Source: JBEKUY01 sp049514555
GTDB lineage: Bacteria; Acidobacteriota; Terriglobia; Acidiferrales; UBA7541
Direction of reading: 5' to 3'
NCBI GenBank assembly: GCA_049514555.1
Contig: JBEKUY010000006.1
Location: forward strand, 145,372 to 209,371
Length of the DNA stretch: 64,000 nucleotides
Below are positions 26,310 through 37,400 of this stretch, in pieces. Under the pieces are notes generated by a model. The model had not been told where the DNA came from, did no database searches, and was given only the letters and a program-made list of their open reading frames with translations. How positions within the stretch are numbered: the first letter of the stretch is position 1; each line of letters opens with the position of its first letter. The position numbers and the translations under genes are program-made.

Positions 26310-27468
26310 ATGATCCTCGAAGACCTCCAGCATCGCTACGAACAACTGAAGCATCGCATCGAGCTCGTCCGGAGCTACCTTTGACGTTGCCGCCGCCCGC
26401 CAGCAGATCGCTCAGCTGGAAATAAAGGCTGGCCGGCCCGACTTCTGGCAGAACCAGGAGGAAGCTCAACGTGTTCTTCGCGAGCGCAAGCAGGCCGAAG
26501 AACAAGTCGTTGCGGAAGAGAAGTTGACGCGACTCTCGGGGGACATCGAGGCCTACATCTCTCTGGCCCGCGAGGAATCGAACGCCCAGCAGCGCGAAGA
26601 ACTTCTGAGCGAACTCTCGCGGGAAATCGACACCATCGAGAGTTTCGTGGCCGAGCTGGAAACCAAGACCCTGCTCTCCGGCGAGAACGATCATATGAAC
26701 GCCATCATGACGATCAAACCCGGCGCCGGCGGCACCGAATCGCAGGACTGGGCCGAGATGCTTCTGCGCATGTACCTCCGCTGGGCCGAGCGCAAAGGCT
26801 TTCACGCGGCAGTCCTCGACGAGACGCCTGGTGAGGAAGCCGGTATCAAGGCCGCCACCGTCCAAGTCGAGGGCGAAAACGCCTACGGTCTGCTCTCCAC
26901 CGAAACCGGCGTTCACCGCCTTGTGCGCATCTCCCCGTTCGACCAGGCCGCCCGCCGCCACACTTCGTTCGCGTCCGTCTTCGTCATCCCCGAGGTGGAC
27001 GACCACATCGAGATCAACGTCCGTCCGGAAGAACTCCGCGTCGACACTTTCCGCGCCGGCGGCCACGGCGGGCAGAACGTAAACAAGGTCGAGACCGCGG
27101 TGCGCATCACGCATCTGCCGTCGGGCATCGTGGCGCAGTGCCAAACGGAGCGCAGCCAGCATAAGAACCGCGAGCTGGCGATGAAGCTCCTCCGCTCCCG
27201 CCTCTACGAACTCGAGCTCGAAAGACGCAAGCAGGCCTCGGACAAGCTCGACGAATCGAAGCTCGACATTAGCTTCGGCAGCCAGATCCGGTCTTACGTC
27301 TTGCAGCCTTACCGGCTCATCAAGGACCACCGCACGAAATTCGAGGTCGGCGACGTGGACCGCGTCCTCGACGGCGACATTGATCCATTCATCCGGACTT
27401 TCCTCATGGCGCGCAAGAACAAGGGCCTGGCTGCCCCCGCCAGCGTCGATTCCGCCGATATCGAGTAG
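26310..27468 (+). CDS. prfB: Peptide chain release factor 2, with programmed +1 frameshift
   Basis: Two joined frames. The ATG at 26310 reads 24 codons to CTT, then meets in-frame TGA at 26382-26384. Continuing in the +1 frame from 26383 gives 361 more residues, about 385 in all. The RF2 tripeptide region is SPF (HRLVRISPFDQ) and the peptidyl-tRNA hydrolysis motif is GGQ (GGHGGQNVNK). It terminates translation at UGA and UAA. The frameshift site CTT TGA C is the conserved RF2 autoregulatory signal, so low RF2 favours its own synthesis. It follows lnt closely. Calling only the long frame would lose the N-terminus. Confidence 0.95.
26370..26385 (+). promoter_or_regulatory. prfB programmed frameshift site
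   Basis: CGG AGC TAC CTT TGA C. The slippery CTT followed by the TGA C context is conserved in RF2 genes. The upstream purine element is weak here (CGGAGC rather than AGGGGG), at about the usual distance. Confidence 0.87.
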
Positions 27469-27557
27469 GCAGGCGCTTCCCCAATTTGCCCAGGAATTTC
27501 CATTCAGAGCCCAAAATCGCCTTTCGACCTTGCGCTAACGCATTCTGATTCAATACG

Positions 27558-27587
27558 TTGACACAATCGGCGTGCGGATGTTAGCTT
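27558..27587 (+). promoter_or_regulatory. Candidate sigma70 promoter of metK
   Basis: TTGACA (27558-27563) with TAGCTT (27582-27587, spacer 18) or TTAGCT one base earlier. The start would be near 27593, giving an untranslated leader of about 78 bases. I see no recognised SAM or SAH riboswitch core and no terminator in it. Confidence 0.6.
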
Positions 27588-27670
27588 GCTATGTTGCGAA
27601 CGGGCCCGAGTGTACCTGCGGCTGGGCCGCTGAATTGATTCCTTCCTGAATCCATTAAGGAGAGACTGTT

Positions 27671-28861
27671 TTGAGTTTGTATGCCCGGAACTTCTCGTTT
27701 ACCTCGGAGTCGGTGACTGAAGGCCACCCCGACAAGATCGCCGATCAGATTTCTGACGCTGTACTGGACGAGGTCCTGCGCCAGGACCCCAAAGGCCGCG
27801 TGGCCTGTGAGACGTTGGTCACGACGGGCCTTGCCGTCATCGCGGGCGAAATCACTACTTCCGCTCATCTCGAATACAACGACATCGTCCGCGAGGTCAT
27901 TCGCGATGTCGGCTACACCCGCGCCAAGTTCGGCTATGACGCGGATACCTGCGGAGTCATCTGCGCCATCAAGCGCCAGTCCCCCGATATCGCCATGGGG
28001 GTGGATACCGGCGGGGCCGGCGATCAGGGCCTCATGTTCGGTTTCGCCTGCGACGAGACCGCCGAACTGATGCCCATGCCCATCCAGCTCGCGCATCGGC
28101 TCACGCAGCGCCTCGCGGAAATCCGCAAGTCCGGCCTGGTCGATTTCCTCCGGCCCGACGGCAAGTCTCAGGTCACCGTCGAGTACCGCGACGGCCGGCC
28201 CGCGCGCGTGGATTGCGTGGTGGTCTCCACGCAGCACGGCGAGAAGGTTTCGAACGTGGACCTCCGCGACGCCGTCATGGAGCACGTCATCCGGCCCATC
28301 ATTCCCGCCGCCATGCTCGATAAGGACACCAAATACCACATCAATCCCACCGGACGCTTCGTTATCGGCGGGCCCATGGGCGACGCGGGACTCACCGGCC
28401 GCAAGATCATCGTGGACACCTACGGCGGCTACAGCCGTCACGGCGGCGGTGCTCTTTCCGGCAAGGATCCCACCAAGGTGGACCGCTCGGCCTGCTACAT
28501 GGCCCGTTACATCGCCAAGAACCTGGTCGCCGCGGGCGTCGCGCGCAAGGCTGAGGTTCAGATCGCCTACGCCATTGGCGTTGCCGAACCCGTCTCCGTC
28601 ATGGCCGAGACCTTCGGCACCGGCACTCTTCCCGAGGAAAAAATCACCCGGCTGATCCGGGAGTTTTTCCCGCTCACGCCCAAGGGAATCATCGAGGCGC
28701 TTGATTTGCGCCGCCCCATTTACAGGGCCACGGCCGCGTACGGCCATTTCGGACGCACCGGCCCGGGCTTCACCTGGGAACGCACCGACCGCGCCGACGC
28801 CCTGCGCAAAGCGGCCGGTCTCACTGCCACCCTGGCCGCAGAAGCGGTAGCCCGGCGCTGA
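27671..28861 (+). CDS. metK: S-adenosylmethionine synthetase
   Basis: 396 residues, near the family norm. It begins [21 protein letters not shown], holding the ATP-contacting His and the metal-binding Asp. The ATP loop [11 protein letters not shown] and the phosphate-binding motif GGAFSGKD appear as GGGALSGKD. It makes S-adenosylmethionine from methionine and ATP in the cytoplasm. The start is TTG, with AAGGAGAG upstream. ahcY follows 44 bases later, so the pair covers making SAM and clearing S-adenosylhomocysteine. Confidence 0.96.
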   Translation: MSLYARNFSFTSESVTEGHPDKIADQISDAVLDEVLRQDPKGRVACETLVTTGLAVIAGEITTSAHLEYNDIVREVIRDVGYTRAKFGYDADTCGVICAIKRQSPDIAMGVDTGGAGDQGLMFGFACDETAELMPMPIQLAHRLTQRLAEIRKSGLVDFLRPDGKSQVTVEYRDGRPARVDCVVVSTQHGEKVSNVDLRDAVMEHVIRPIIPAAMLDKDTKYHINPTGRFVIGGPMGDAGLTGRKIIVDTYGGYSRHGGGALSGKDPTKVDRSACYMARYIAKNLVAAGVARKAEVQIAYAIGVAEPVSVMAETFGTGTLPEEKITRLIREFFPLTPKGIIEALDLRRPIYRATAAYGHFGRTGPGFTWERTDRADALRKAAGLTATLAAEAVARR

Positions 28862-28905
28862 CATCGCCGACAGAATTCACAGCCATCTCACAAGGGAGGA
28901 TTCGT

Positions 28906-30180
<1,275 letters not shown>

Positions 30181-30286
30181 GCCTCATTACAGGGTCGGCC
30201 CTCAGTCCGTGTTATCTTTGTAGGGGCGCTCGCTGAGGCGGGCGCCTCTGCTGTCGTAAGGGCTGTTCTTCATCCGAGCTACAACG

Positions 30287-31747
30287 ATGTGGGACCTTTC
30301 CTCATGCGCACTCAGCACGGCGCGCCTGCGCGGCGCGACCTACGCGGACGCCCGCGTGATGGATGTTCGCCACCGCGATGTCTCCACCAAGAATGGAGAG
30401 GTCGGCACCGTCGCGGAATCAGTTTCCTACGGCATCGGCATTCGCGTCATCGCCAATGGCGCGTGGGGATTTGCTGCTACCGATCGGTTGACCCGCGCAG
30501 GCATCCAAGCATGCGCCGCACAAGCCGTGGCCATCGCTAAGGCATCGGCGCTCACCAAGCGCGCCGACGTGGTCATGGCTCCCGAGCAGCCTTTCGTGGA
30601 TAGCTGGCAGAGCCCCTTCCTGAAAGACCCGTTTGAAATCCCTATCGAGAGCCAGCTCGATCTTCTTCTTTCGGCTGATGCCGAAATGCGCCGCGTGAAA
30701 GGCGTGACGCTCGCGGAAACTGGAATGAGTTTTCGCAAGCTCGACGTCTGGTTTGCGTCGTCCATCGGTTCACGCATCCATCAACGCAAGGTTTCCTCGG
30801 GCTGCGGCATCGTCGCCACGAGTTTTCGCGGAAGCGAAATCCAGAAACGTTCGTACCCAAGCAGCTTCGGCGGACAGCACGCGCTTCAGGGCTACGAACT
30901 GGTTGAATCGCTGGAAATCGTCCGGCACGCTCCGCGCGTGGCCGAGGAAGCGGTCGCGCTCCATGGCGCCGCGCAGTGTCCCGAGAGCACCGGCACCATC
31001 ATCCTCGACGGTAGCCAGCTTGGCCTGCAGATTCACGAGTCCATCGGCCATCCCATCGAACTCGACCGTGTCCTAGGCCAGGAAGCCAATTTTGCGGGCA
31101 TGAGCTTCCTCACGCTCGAAAAGCTGGGGAAACTCCGCTACGGCTCCGAGATCGTCAACGTGGTGGCCGATGCGCGTCTCGAGCACGGGCCGGGTCTGGG
31201 CACCTTCGCCTACGATGACGAGGGCGTCTCCGCGCAGTGCACCGATATCATCAAGGACGGCCTCTTCACCGGCTACCTCTCGAACCGCGAGACCGCCGCG
31301 GCCATCGGCCTGGCACGTTCCTCCGGCACGATGCGCGCCGAATCCTGGAACCGCCTGCCCATCATCCGCATGACCAACATTTCCATTCTGCCCGGTCAGT
31401 GGTCTCCCGGCGACCTCGTCGCTGATACCGACGACGGGATTTGGATGGAGACTAATCGCTCCTGGTCGATTGACGACCGCCGTTACCATTTTCAGTTCTC
31501 CACCGAAATCGGCTGGGAGATCAAGGGCGGGAAGAAAACGCGCATGCTGAAGAATCCGAGCTATAGCGGCATCACCACTGAGTTCTGGAATAGCTGCGAC
31601 GCCATCTGCTCGCGGAAACACTGGACGCTCTGGGGCACGCCGAATTGCGGCAAGGGCCAGCCGCAGCAAACCATGGGCACCGGCCACGGCGCCGCTCCCG
31701 CGCGCTTCCGCAACGTCAAAATTGGCTCGGCCTTCTCCGAATTATGA
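30287..31747 (+). CDS. tldD: TldD-family metalloprotease
   Basis: 486 residues. The zinc motif HExxxH is present (His250, Glu251, His255 in LQIHESIGHPIE). The N-terminal GATYADARVMD and C-terminal substrate groove are typical. In E. coli TldD forms a heterodimer with TldE (PmbA) that cleaves unfolded peptides, including microcin B17 precursor and CcdA. The partner gene follows with an ATGA overlap. The start is uncertain: no ribosome site precedes ATG 30287, although the length fits. Confidence 0.9.
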   Translation: MWDLSSCALSTARLRGATYADARVMDVRHRDVSTKNGEVGTVAESVSYGIGIRVIANGAWGFAATDRLTRAGIQACAAQAVAIAKASALTKRADVVMAPEQPFVDSWQSPFLKDPFEIPIESQLDLLLSADAEMRRVKGVTLAETGMSFRKLDVWFASSIGSRIHQRKVSSGCGIVATSFRGSEIQKRSYPSSFGGQHALQGYELVESLEIVRHAPRVAEEAVALHGAAQCPESTGTIILDGSQLGLQIHESIGHPIELDRVLGQEANFAGMSFLTLEKLGKLRYGSEIVNVVADARLEHGPGLGTFAYDDEGVSAQCTDIIKDGLFTGYLSNRETAAAIGLARSSGTMRAESWNRLPIIRMTNISILPGQWSPGDLVADTDDGIWMETNRSWSIDDRRYHFQFSTEIGWEIKGGKKTRMLKNPSYSGITTEFWNSCDAICSRKHWTLWGTPNCGKGQPQQTMGTGHGAAPARFRNVKIGSAFSEL

Positions 31748-33123
31748 CTCGCGCGCGCATTCACGCCAGTCGCCCCGCCGCGGAACAGCTCCTCTCCGAC
31801 GCCGAGCTGCGCCGTCTCGCCGAAGCGGTCTTCCGCGCGAGCGACGCCGACGAGACCGAAGTCCACATCGACGTCGTCTCCGACGCCCTCACTCGCTTCG
31901 CCAATAATTCCATCCACCAGAACGTCGCCGAACAGAACCTCACCGTTTCCGTCCGCACCGTTTACGATGGCCGCACCGCTCGCGCCACGACCAATCGCAC
32001 CGACGCCGACTCTCTCCGTCAGGTCGTGAACGCCAGCGCCTCGCTCGCGCGCAGCCAGCCGAAGAATCCGCGCCTGCTTCCCATGCCCGGCCCGCAGAAA
32101 TATGCGCGCGTCCACCGTTTTGTCGGTCGCACTGCCCAAGCTTCTCCCGCGGACCGCGCTCGCGCCGTCCGCGGTGTCTGCGAGCTTGCCGCGAAGCGCG
32201 ATCAGACTGCCGCGGGAATCTTTACGACCGGCGCGATGCAGTTCGCCATGGCCAATTCGCGCGGGCTCTTCGCCGCCTATCGTCAAACCCGCGCAGAATT
32301 TTCCGTCACCATGCTCGAGTCTGATTCTTCCGGCTGGGCCAAGGCCAATTCTCCCGATGTCTCCGCGCTCGAGCCGCTCGCGCTTGCCGTTCGCGCCTCC
32401 GAAAAAGCCGAGCGTTCCCGCCAGCCGCACGAGCTTCTGCCTGGCCGCTACACCGTCATCCTCGAGCCTGCTGCGGTCCTCGATCTCGTCGGCTTTCTCT
32501 TCTACGATTTTGCCGCCACGGCGATTCGCGATCAGCGCTCCTGCTTCAATCGCCGCATGGGCAAGCGGGTCTTGGGCCGCAACATCACCATCTGGGACGA
32601 CGTCACCCATCCGCTGCAGACGGGCGCTCCGTTCGATGGCGAGGGCATTCCTCGTCAGAAAGTCCTTCTCGTTGATCGCGGCATTCCCGAAAACCTCGTC
32701 TACTCGCGCGCCGCTGCCAAGGAAATGCGCAAGCGGCCCACCGGTCACGGCTTCGCACTTCCCAACGAATACGGCGAGGCGTCGATGAACCTCGTCTTCG
32801 CCGGAGGCAAGTCCTCGGTCGACGAAATGATTGCCTCGACGGATCGGGGCCTGCTCGTCACGCGCCTCTGGTACATCCGCGAAGTCGATCCCTACGAAAA
32901 AGTGCTCACCGGAATGACTCGCGACGGCACATTCCTCATCGAAAATGGCCGCATCGCTGGCGGCATTCGCAATTTCCGGTTTAATCAGAGCGTTCTGGAG
33001 ATGCTCTCAAACGTCGAAGCGCTCGGCCCTGCCGTCCGCGCCGCCGGAGAAGAGGCCTTCGAGATGGTCGTCCCCCCGATGAAGGTCCGCGACTTCCGCT
33101 TCACCGAAGTCACCAAGTTCTAG
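31744..33123 (+). CDS. pmbA: TldE/PmbA-family partner of TldD
   Basis: 459 residues, same fold as TldD but with no HExxxH motif, as expected for the non-catalytic TldE subunit. Its N-terminal half (DADETEVHIDVVSDALTRFANNSIHQNVAEQ) matches the PmbA pattern. The ATG at 31744 overlaps the tldD stop by four bases, which favours equal synthesis of the two subunits. It ends 47 bases before a gene on the other strand, with a hairpin between them. Confidence 0.88.
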   Translation: MTRARIHASRPAAEQLLSDAELRRLAEAVFRASDADETEVHIDVVSDALTRFANNSIHQNVAEQNLTVSVRTVYDGRTARATTNRTDADSLRQVVNASASLARSQPKNPRLLPMPGPQKYARVHRFVGRTAQASPADRARAVRGVCELAAKRDQTAAGIFTTGAMQFAMANSRGLFAAYRQTRAEFSVTMLESDSSGWAKANSPDVSALEPLALAVRASEKAERSRQPHELLPGRYTVILEPAAVLDLVGFLFYDFAATAIRDQRSCFNRRMGKRVLGRNITIWDDVTHPLQTGAPFDGEGIPRQKVLLVDRGIPENLVYSRAAAKEMRKRPTGHGFALPNEYGEASMNLVFAGGKSSVDEMIASTDRGLLVTRLWYIREVDPYEKVLTGMTRDGTFLIENGRIAGGIRNFRFNQSVLEMLSNVEALGPAVRAAGEEAFEMVVPPMKVRDFRFTEVTKF

Positions 33124-33139
33124 CGCTGTTCGTTGGGTA

Positions 33140-33159
33140 GCACAGCCTTGAGGCTGTGC
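33140..33159. terminator. Hairpin between convergent genes
   Basis: GCACAGCC, a TTGA loop, GGCTGTGC: an 8-bp perfect stem in the 47-base gap between convergent genes. There is no T-run, so it may be a two-way 3'-end structure or a dispersed repeat. Confidence 0.4.
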
Positions 33160-33170
33160 GAGCGGTCCGC

Positions 33171-34118
33171 TCATTGCGCCGCGAAATTAATGCTCGCGAT
33201 CGCCTTTGACATCACGTTTTCCTGAATCTGGATGAGGTCTGAATCGGCGTAGGTCATACCAAGGATAGTGAAGATTTCATTTCCGCGGGCGATGGCCACG
33301 AGCCGTCCCGACCAGTCGTGCCCGTCGGCGAGTCCCCGATAGCGGTACTCGACCGCGGGCAGCCCCGCCACCTCCGTGTTCTTCTGTCCGAGCCGGCGGT
33401 AATTTTCGTAGACATCTTCGAGACGCTTCTCAAATGCTGCTGCGCTCGCATCCAGCGGCTCCTTCAGCGGCTCGTGTCCGATCACGAGCAGCGTCGCTTC
33501 GTCGGGCGTTCCCATGGCCACGATCGCGTTCGGCAAAGCCTGCCTCGCGTTTGGAATCAGATCCCAGCTCGGCGCTTTGTACATGCGGAAACCGTAGGTG
33601 AGATTGAAGTATTCGTTGCCGCGCACCTCCTCGCGGTTGGGCGGCGGCTCTGGCGCTTTCGGAGGGGCTGGCGCGACGATCGCAGCCGTTGTTGGCGCTG
33701 CGCCCGCCTGTTGTGCCGTTGCCGCTGCGGGCGCAGACGGTGCGGCCGCCTTCGCATTTTTCTCTGTCTCGCCGGGTTTCTTTAGTGCAGCAGTCTTCGG
33801 CGCGTGCTTCGCTGGCTCGGGGGGCGTTTCTTTCTTCGCCGCGGGCTTTGGTTCTGGCTTCGCCTCCGGCGCGGTTCCATTCGATCCCGACGAACCTTTG
33901 GCTCCGGCAGGTGTTGTGGGAATAATCGCTGCGATTTTGTCCTTTTCCACGAGGACAAAACCGAAATCGGTCTTGACGCGGAACATGTTGTCTTCGTAGC
34001 CGACAATGTTGCCGTTGAGTTTCTTTCCGTCTTTCAGACGGATTTCATCCGCCGCCGCGGGCAGCGTGAAGGCGCAGGCGGCGAAAAGGAGCAAGGCGCG
34101 TCTGGCAAGGGCGGCCAT
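33171..34118 (-). CDS. Exported protein with Ala/Pro-rich linker, function unknown
   Basis: About 315 residues. A signal peptide (about 1-23, ending PAAAD) is followed by a small beta domain (about 24-65: DEIRLKDGKKLNGNIVGYEDN), reminiscent of short RNA-metabolism-type or Sm-like barrels but also common in exported acidobacterial proteins. A low-complexity Ala/Pro/Lys linker (about 70-165) leads to a C-terminal globular domain (about 170-315) resembling PsbP/Mog1-like folds (GFRMYKAPSWDLIPN). The ATG at 34118 is chosen for the signal peptide; TTG 34154 is the alternative. It is the last gene of the polymerase operon and starts 39 bases after the small frameshifted gene. The role is unknown. 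Confidence 0.6.
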   Translation of the reverse strand: MAALARRALLLFAACAFTLPAAADEIRLKDGKKLNGNIVGYEDNMFRVKTDFGFVLVEKDKIAAIIPTTPAGAKGSSGSNGTAPEAKPEPKPAAKKETPPEPAKHAPKTAALKKPGETEKNAKAAAPSAPAAATAQQAGAAPTTAAIVAPAPPKAPEPPPNREEVRGNEYFNLTYGFRMYKAPSWDLIPNARQALPNAIVAMGTPDEATLLVIGHEPLKEPLDASAAAFEKRLEDVYENYRRLGQKNTEVAGLPAVEYRYRGLADGHDWSGRLVAIARGNEIFTILGMTYADSDLIQIQENVMSKAIASINFAAQ

Positions 34119-34157
34119 GTCTGGAGTATGGCAGCGGCTTCGCGCCTCCCGCAAGGC

Positions 34158-34467
34158 TCACCCGGGCCGCCGTGCCCGCCCAGCCAACTCGGCCAGCAGC
34201 TTTCGCGCCCGCGCAGCCAGCCGCTCGATCTCTTCGAGCATCGGCGCGAGCCGCGCCTGGATTTCCTCCGGCAGGCGCGCGCACCTGCTCGAGCGCCAGC
34301 GCCTCCGCGAGCAACCGGACCTGGTGGCGGTGTCGCGGATTCAGCCGCTCCCACAGCCTTTTCTTCTGGCTTCGCCCGCGGCCGAGCCAGTCCTCTCCCG
34401 TCCGCTCCGGCCGGCCCTCCTCCGGCTCCGGTGAAATCACGGCTGCTTCTGTTTTCTGCCGAATCAT
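34158..34467 (-). pseudogene. Small helical protein gene with a frameshift in a GC run
   Basis: The ATG at 34467 starts MIRQKTEAAVISPEPEEG and runs through HRHQVRLLAEALALEQVRA. At the alternating GC run near 34270-34280 the coherent sequence moves to another frame, which continues RLPEEIQARLAPMLEEIERL to a stop at 34158. Adding back one GC unit restores a single ORF of about 104 residues, basic then helical. I do not recognise it. It lies between dnaE2 and an exported protein. Either a sequencing or assembly slip in the GC repeat or a true mutation could explain it. Confidence 0.5.
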
Positions 34468-34499
34468 ATGCAAACTCGCAACCCGCCACTCGCCACTTG

Positions 34500-37400
34500 T
34501 CACTTCTTCAGCGCCGCCAGCCCTTCGCAGTTGATCTGCTCGCTCGCCTCCACGCGTCCGGTGACGCGCAGCGCCCTCGTTTCATACACCAGCCCGCCGT
34601 ACCGCTTGTAGGCTTCGGGGAAAAGCACCGCCTCGAATACCCCGCGCTGGTCCTCGAACGTCACGAACATCATGTTGCGGTAGTCCTTCGTTCCCACGTG
34701 GCGGAACGTGATCACCCATCCGATGAGCGTCACGCGCCGCCCGCGCAAATTCTCGAGTTCATCGCTCCAGGCTTCGCCGTTGCGCGCTACTCCATCGAGC
34801 GGATGCCCGCTCACGCATACCTCCAGAATCTCCCGTTCGTACTCGAGCTTCTGCGCCGCGCTGTAATTCGGCGCGCACAGCTGCTCGAGCGTCGCGCCCG
34901 GCAGCTCCTCTTCCTGCGCGTCCGGAAACAGTGGGATCGATGCTCCTGTCTGTCCCTGGTCGGAGAACAACGTTCCTCGCGGGGTAGGCATTCTTGTCAG
35001 TCCTTTTTCTGCCGCTTGCAGTAGATTCCACCGCCAGAGCAACGCCGGCCGCGTCATCGCCATCACCTCGTCAAACGCGCCGCACTTGACGAGCGCCTCG
35101 ATCTCGTCCCGCTCGACCGGCACGCGCCGCACAAAATCCTCAAGCGAGCGAAACGGCCCGCTTTCTTCGCGAGCCCGCAGAATGTCCGCGATGGTCTCGA
35201 TCCGCAGCCCTTTCACCTGCATCAGCCCGACGCGCATCGCCGGCCTCATGGCATCGGCGCGGGCTTCAACGGTGTACTCCATCTGCGAATGGTTCACTGA
35301 CGGCAGCCGCACCTCGATCCCCCATCGCTTGGCCTCCTCGACGTACGCCGAGACGTGGTAGAACCCCGCGCCCGCGCTGCACATGGCCGCGAGAAATTCC
35401 GCCGGGTGGTGCGCCTTCAGATAGGCCATGCGGTAAGAAATATCCGCGTAGGTCGCTGCATGCGCCTTGCAGAATCCGAACCCCGCGAATTTCTCCACCA
35501 TCTGCCAAGTCTCTTCGCGCTCCCGGCCCGCGAGACCCATCCTTTCCGCCGCCTTCAGGAATTTTCCGCGCAGCCGCTCGCGCTCCCGTTCACCGGAAAA
35601 TTTTGCCGACGACCGCCGCACCAGGTCCGCCTCCGCCAGCGACATTTTCCCCACCGCCTGCGCGATCTGCATCACCTGCTCCTGGTAAATGCACACGCCC
35701 AGCGTGCCGCCCAGAATTTCCCCGAGCGCCGCGTGCGCGTACGTTACCCGCTCATCGCCGCGCAGCCGCTTCAGGAATAGCTCTTTCGAGCCGTACTCCG
35801 CCGCTCCCGGACGGATCAGCGCCAGCGCCGCCGCCACGTCTTCGAGCGTGCGCGCCTTCAGCGCCCGCAGCAGGCCGCGCATCCCGGGCGACTCGATCTG
35901 AAAAATCCCCATCGTGCGGCCCTGCGCGAGCAGGTCGCAGGTGGCCGGATCGTTTTCAGGAATGGCCTCGAAATCAATTTGCCGCGGCCTGGGGCAAGGC
36001 GTCGCCCCGTCCGGCGCGACTTTCGATGGATTGCGCGATTCGCCGGTGCGATGCGCGTTACCGCGCTCGATGTTGTCGAGCGCGAGCGACATGGTCGTCA
36101 GCCCGCGCTGTCCGAGCAAATCCATCTTGACGAGTCCCAGCGCCTCGATCGCGTTCATGTCGTACTGCGTCACCACGATGCCTTTCGCGGCGCGTTCGAG
36201 CGGCATGCGCTCCGCGAGCGGCCGCGCCGCAATCACCGTCCCGCAGGGATGAATTCCCAGGTGCCGAGGGGCGCCATCGAGCCGCAGCGCCACGTCGAGG
36301 ATGGTCTTCCACGGCTCGTCGTTCACCGGCAGCGACCGGCACTCCGGCAGCGTGCGGATCGCCTCCAAAATCTCGCGCACCGGCCGGTGCGGCAGCCGCC
36401 GCGTGAACCGGTTCACTTCTTCCGGAGGCACGCCGAAGACTTTCGCCACTTCGCGCACCGCGAGACGCGCGTGCATGGTGATGAAGCTCCCGATCATGGC
36501 GACATATTCGTTCCCCCAGCGCCGGTACACGTAGCCGAGCAGCTCGTCGCGGCGCGCGCCGCAGATGTCAATGTCGATGTCCGGACAATCCCCGCGCTGC
36601 TCGTTCAAAAACCGTTCGAAGTAGAGTCCCCAGCGCAGCGGACACACCCGCGAGATTCCCAGGCAATAGGTCACGATCGAGCTCGCCGCCGAACCGCGCG
36701 CCACCGCCGAGATTCCCCGCCGCCGCGCCTCTTCCACGATGTCCCACACCAACAGAAAATACGGCGCGAGATTCAATTTCTCGATCACCGTCAGTTCGTG
36801 CGTCAGCCGCTCGAGCACTTCCGGGCGCAGCGGGCGGTATCGCGCGCGCGCGCCGTCGAAGCTCAGCTTGGAAAGGTGGGAAAACGGCGTCTCGCCTTCC
36901 GGAACGGGGAATTCCGGGAAAATCGTCTTGCCAAGCTCGAACTGCAAATTGCATCGCTCGGCGATCTCGAGCGTCGCGCGCGCCGCCTCGGGAGTATCGG
37001 CGAAGAGCCGTTCCATCTCCGCGGCCGGCTTGAACCACGCTTCGGCGCTTGTGATGTCGGGTGGCGCGACCGTCGTCAGCAATCCGCCCGTACGGATGGC
37101 GTTCACCACGCGGTGGTGCAGGTGCTCCTCGGGCCGCAGGAAGTGCACGTTGTTTGTCGCCACAAGCGGCACACCCAGTTCGCGCCCGAGCCGCTCCGCC
37201 GCGCGCAGCATTCGCCGATCGCCTGGCGAAAGCAGCCGAACTTCGAGGTACAGCCGCTCGCCAAAAATCTCCTTCAGCGCCGCAGGAGTGGGGCTGGCCT
37301 CGCCCGCGCGTTCCACTGGCGCGAGCGCAATCACGCCGTTGGAGCACTCCGCCAATTCTTCGAGCGTCACCGGCCGGCCGTTTTCCTGCGTTGCCGTAGT

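Noticed and set aside
27578..27649. A short ORF upstream of metK with Cys codons (ECTCGW), similar to the sulfur leaders
   Set aside because: The best promoter would start transcription at about 27593, after its ATG, and no terminator hairpin with a T-run follows. It does not share the layout of the three leaders.
27593..27670. SAM or SAH riboswitch in the metK leader
   Set aside because: The leader is only about 78 bases and I could not find the conserved core of any SAM or SAH class; only a small GCGGC/GCCGC stem is present.
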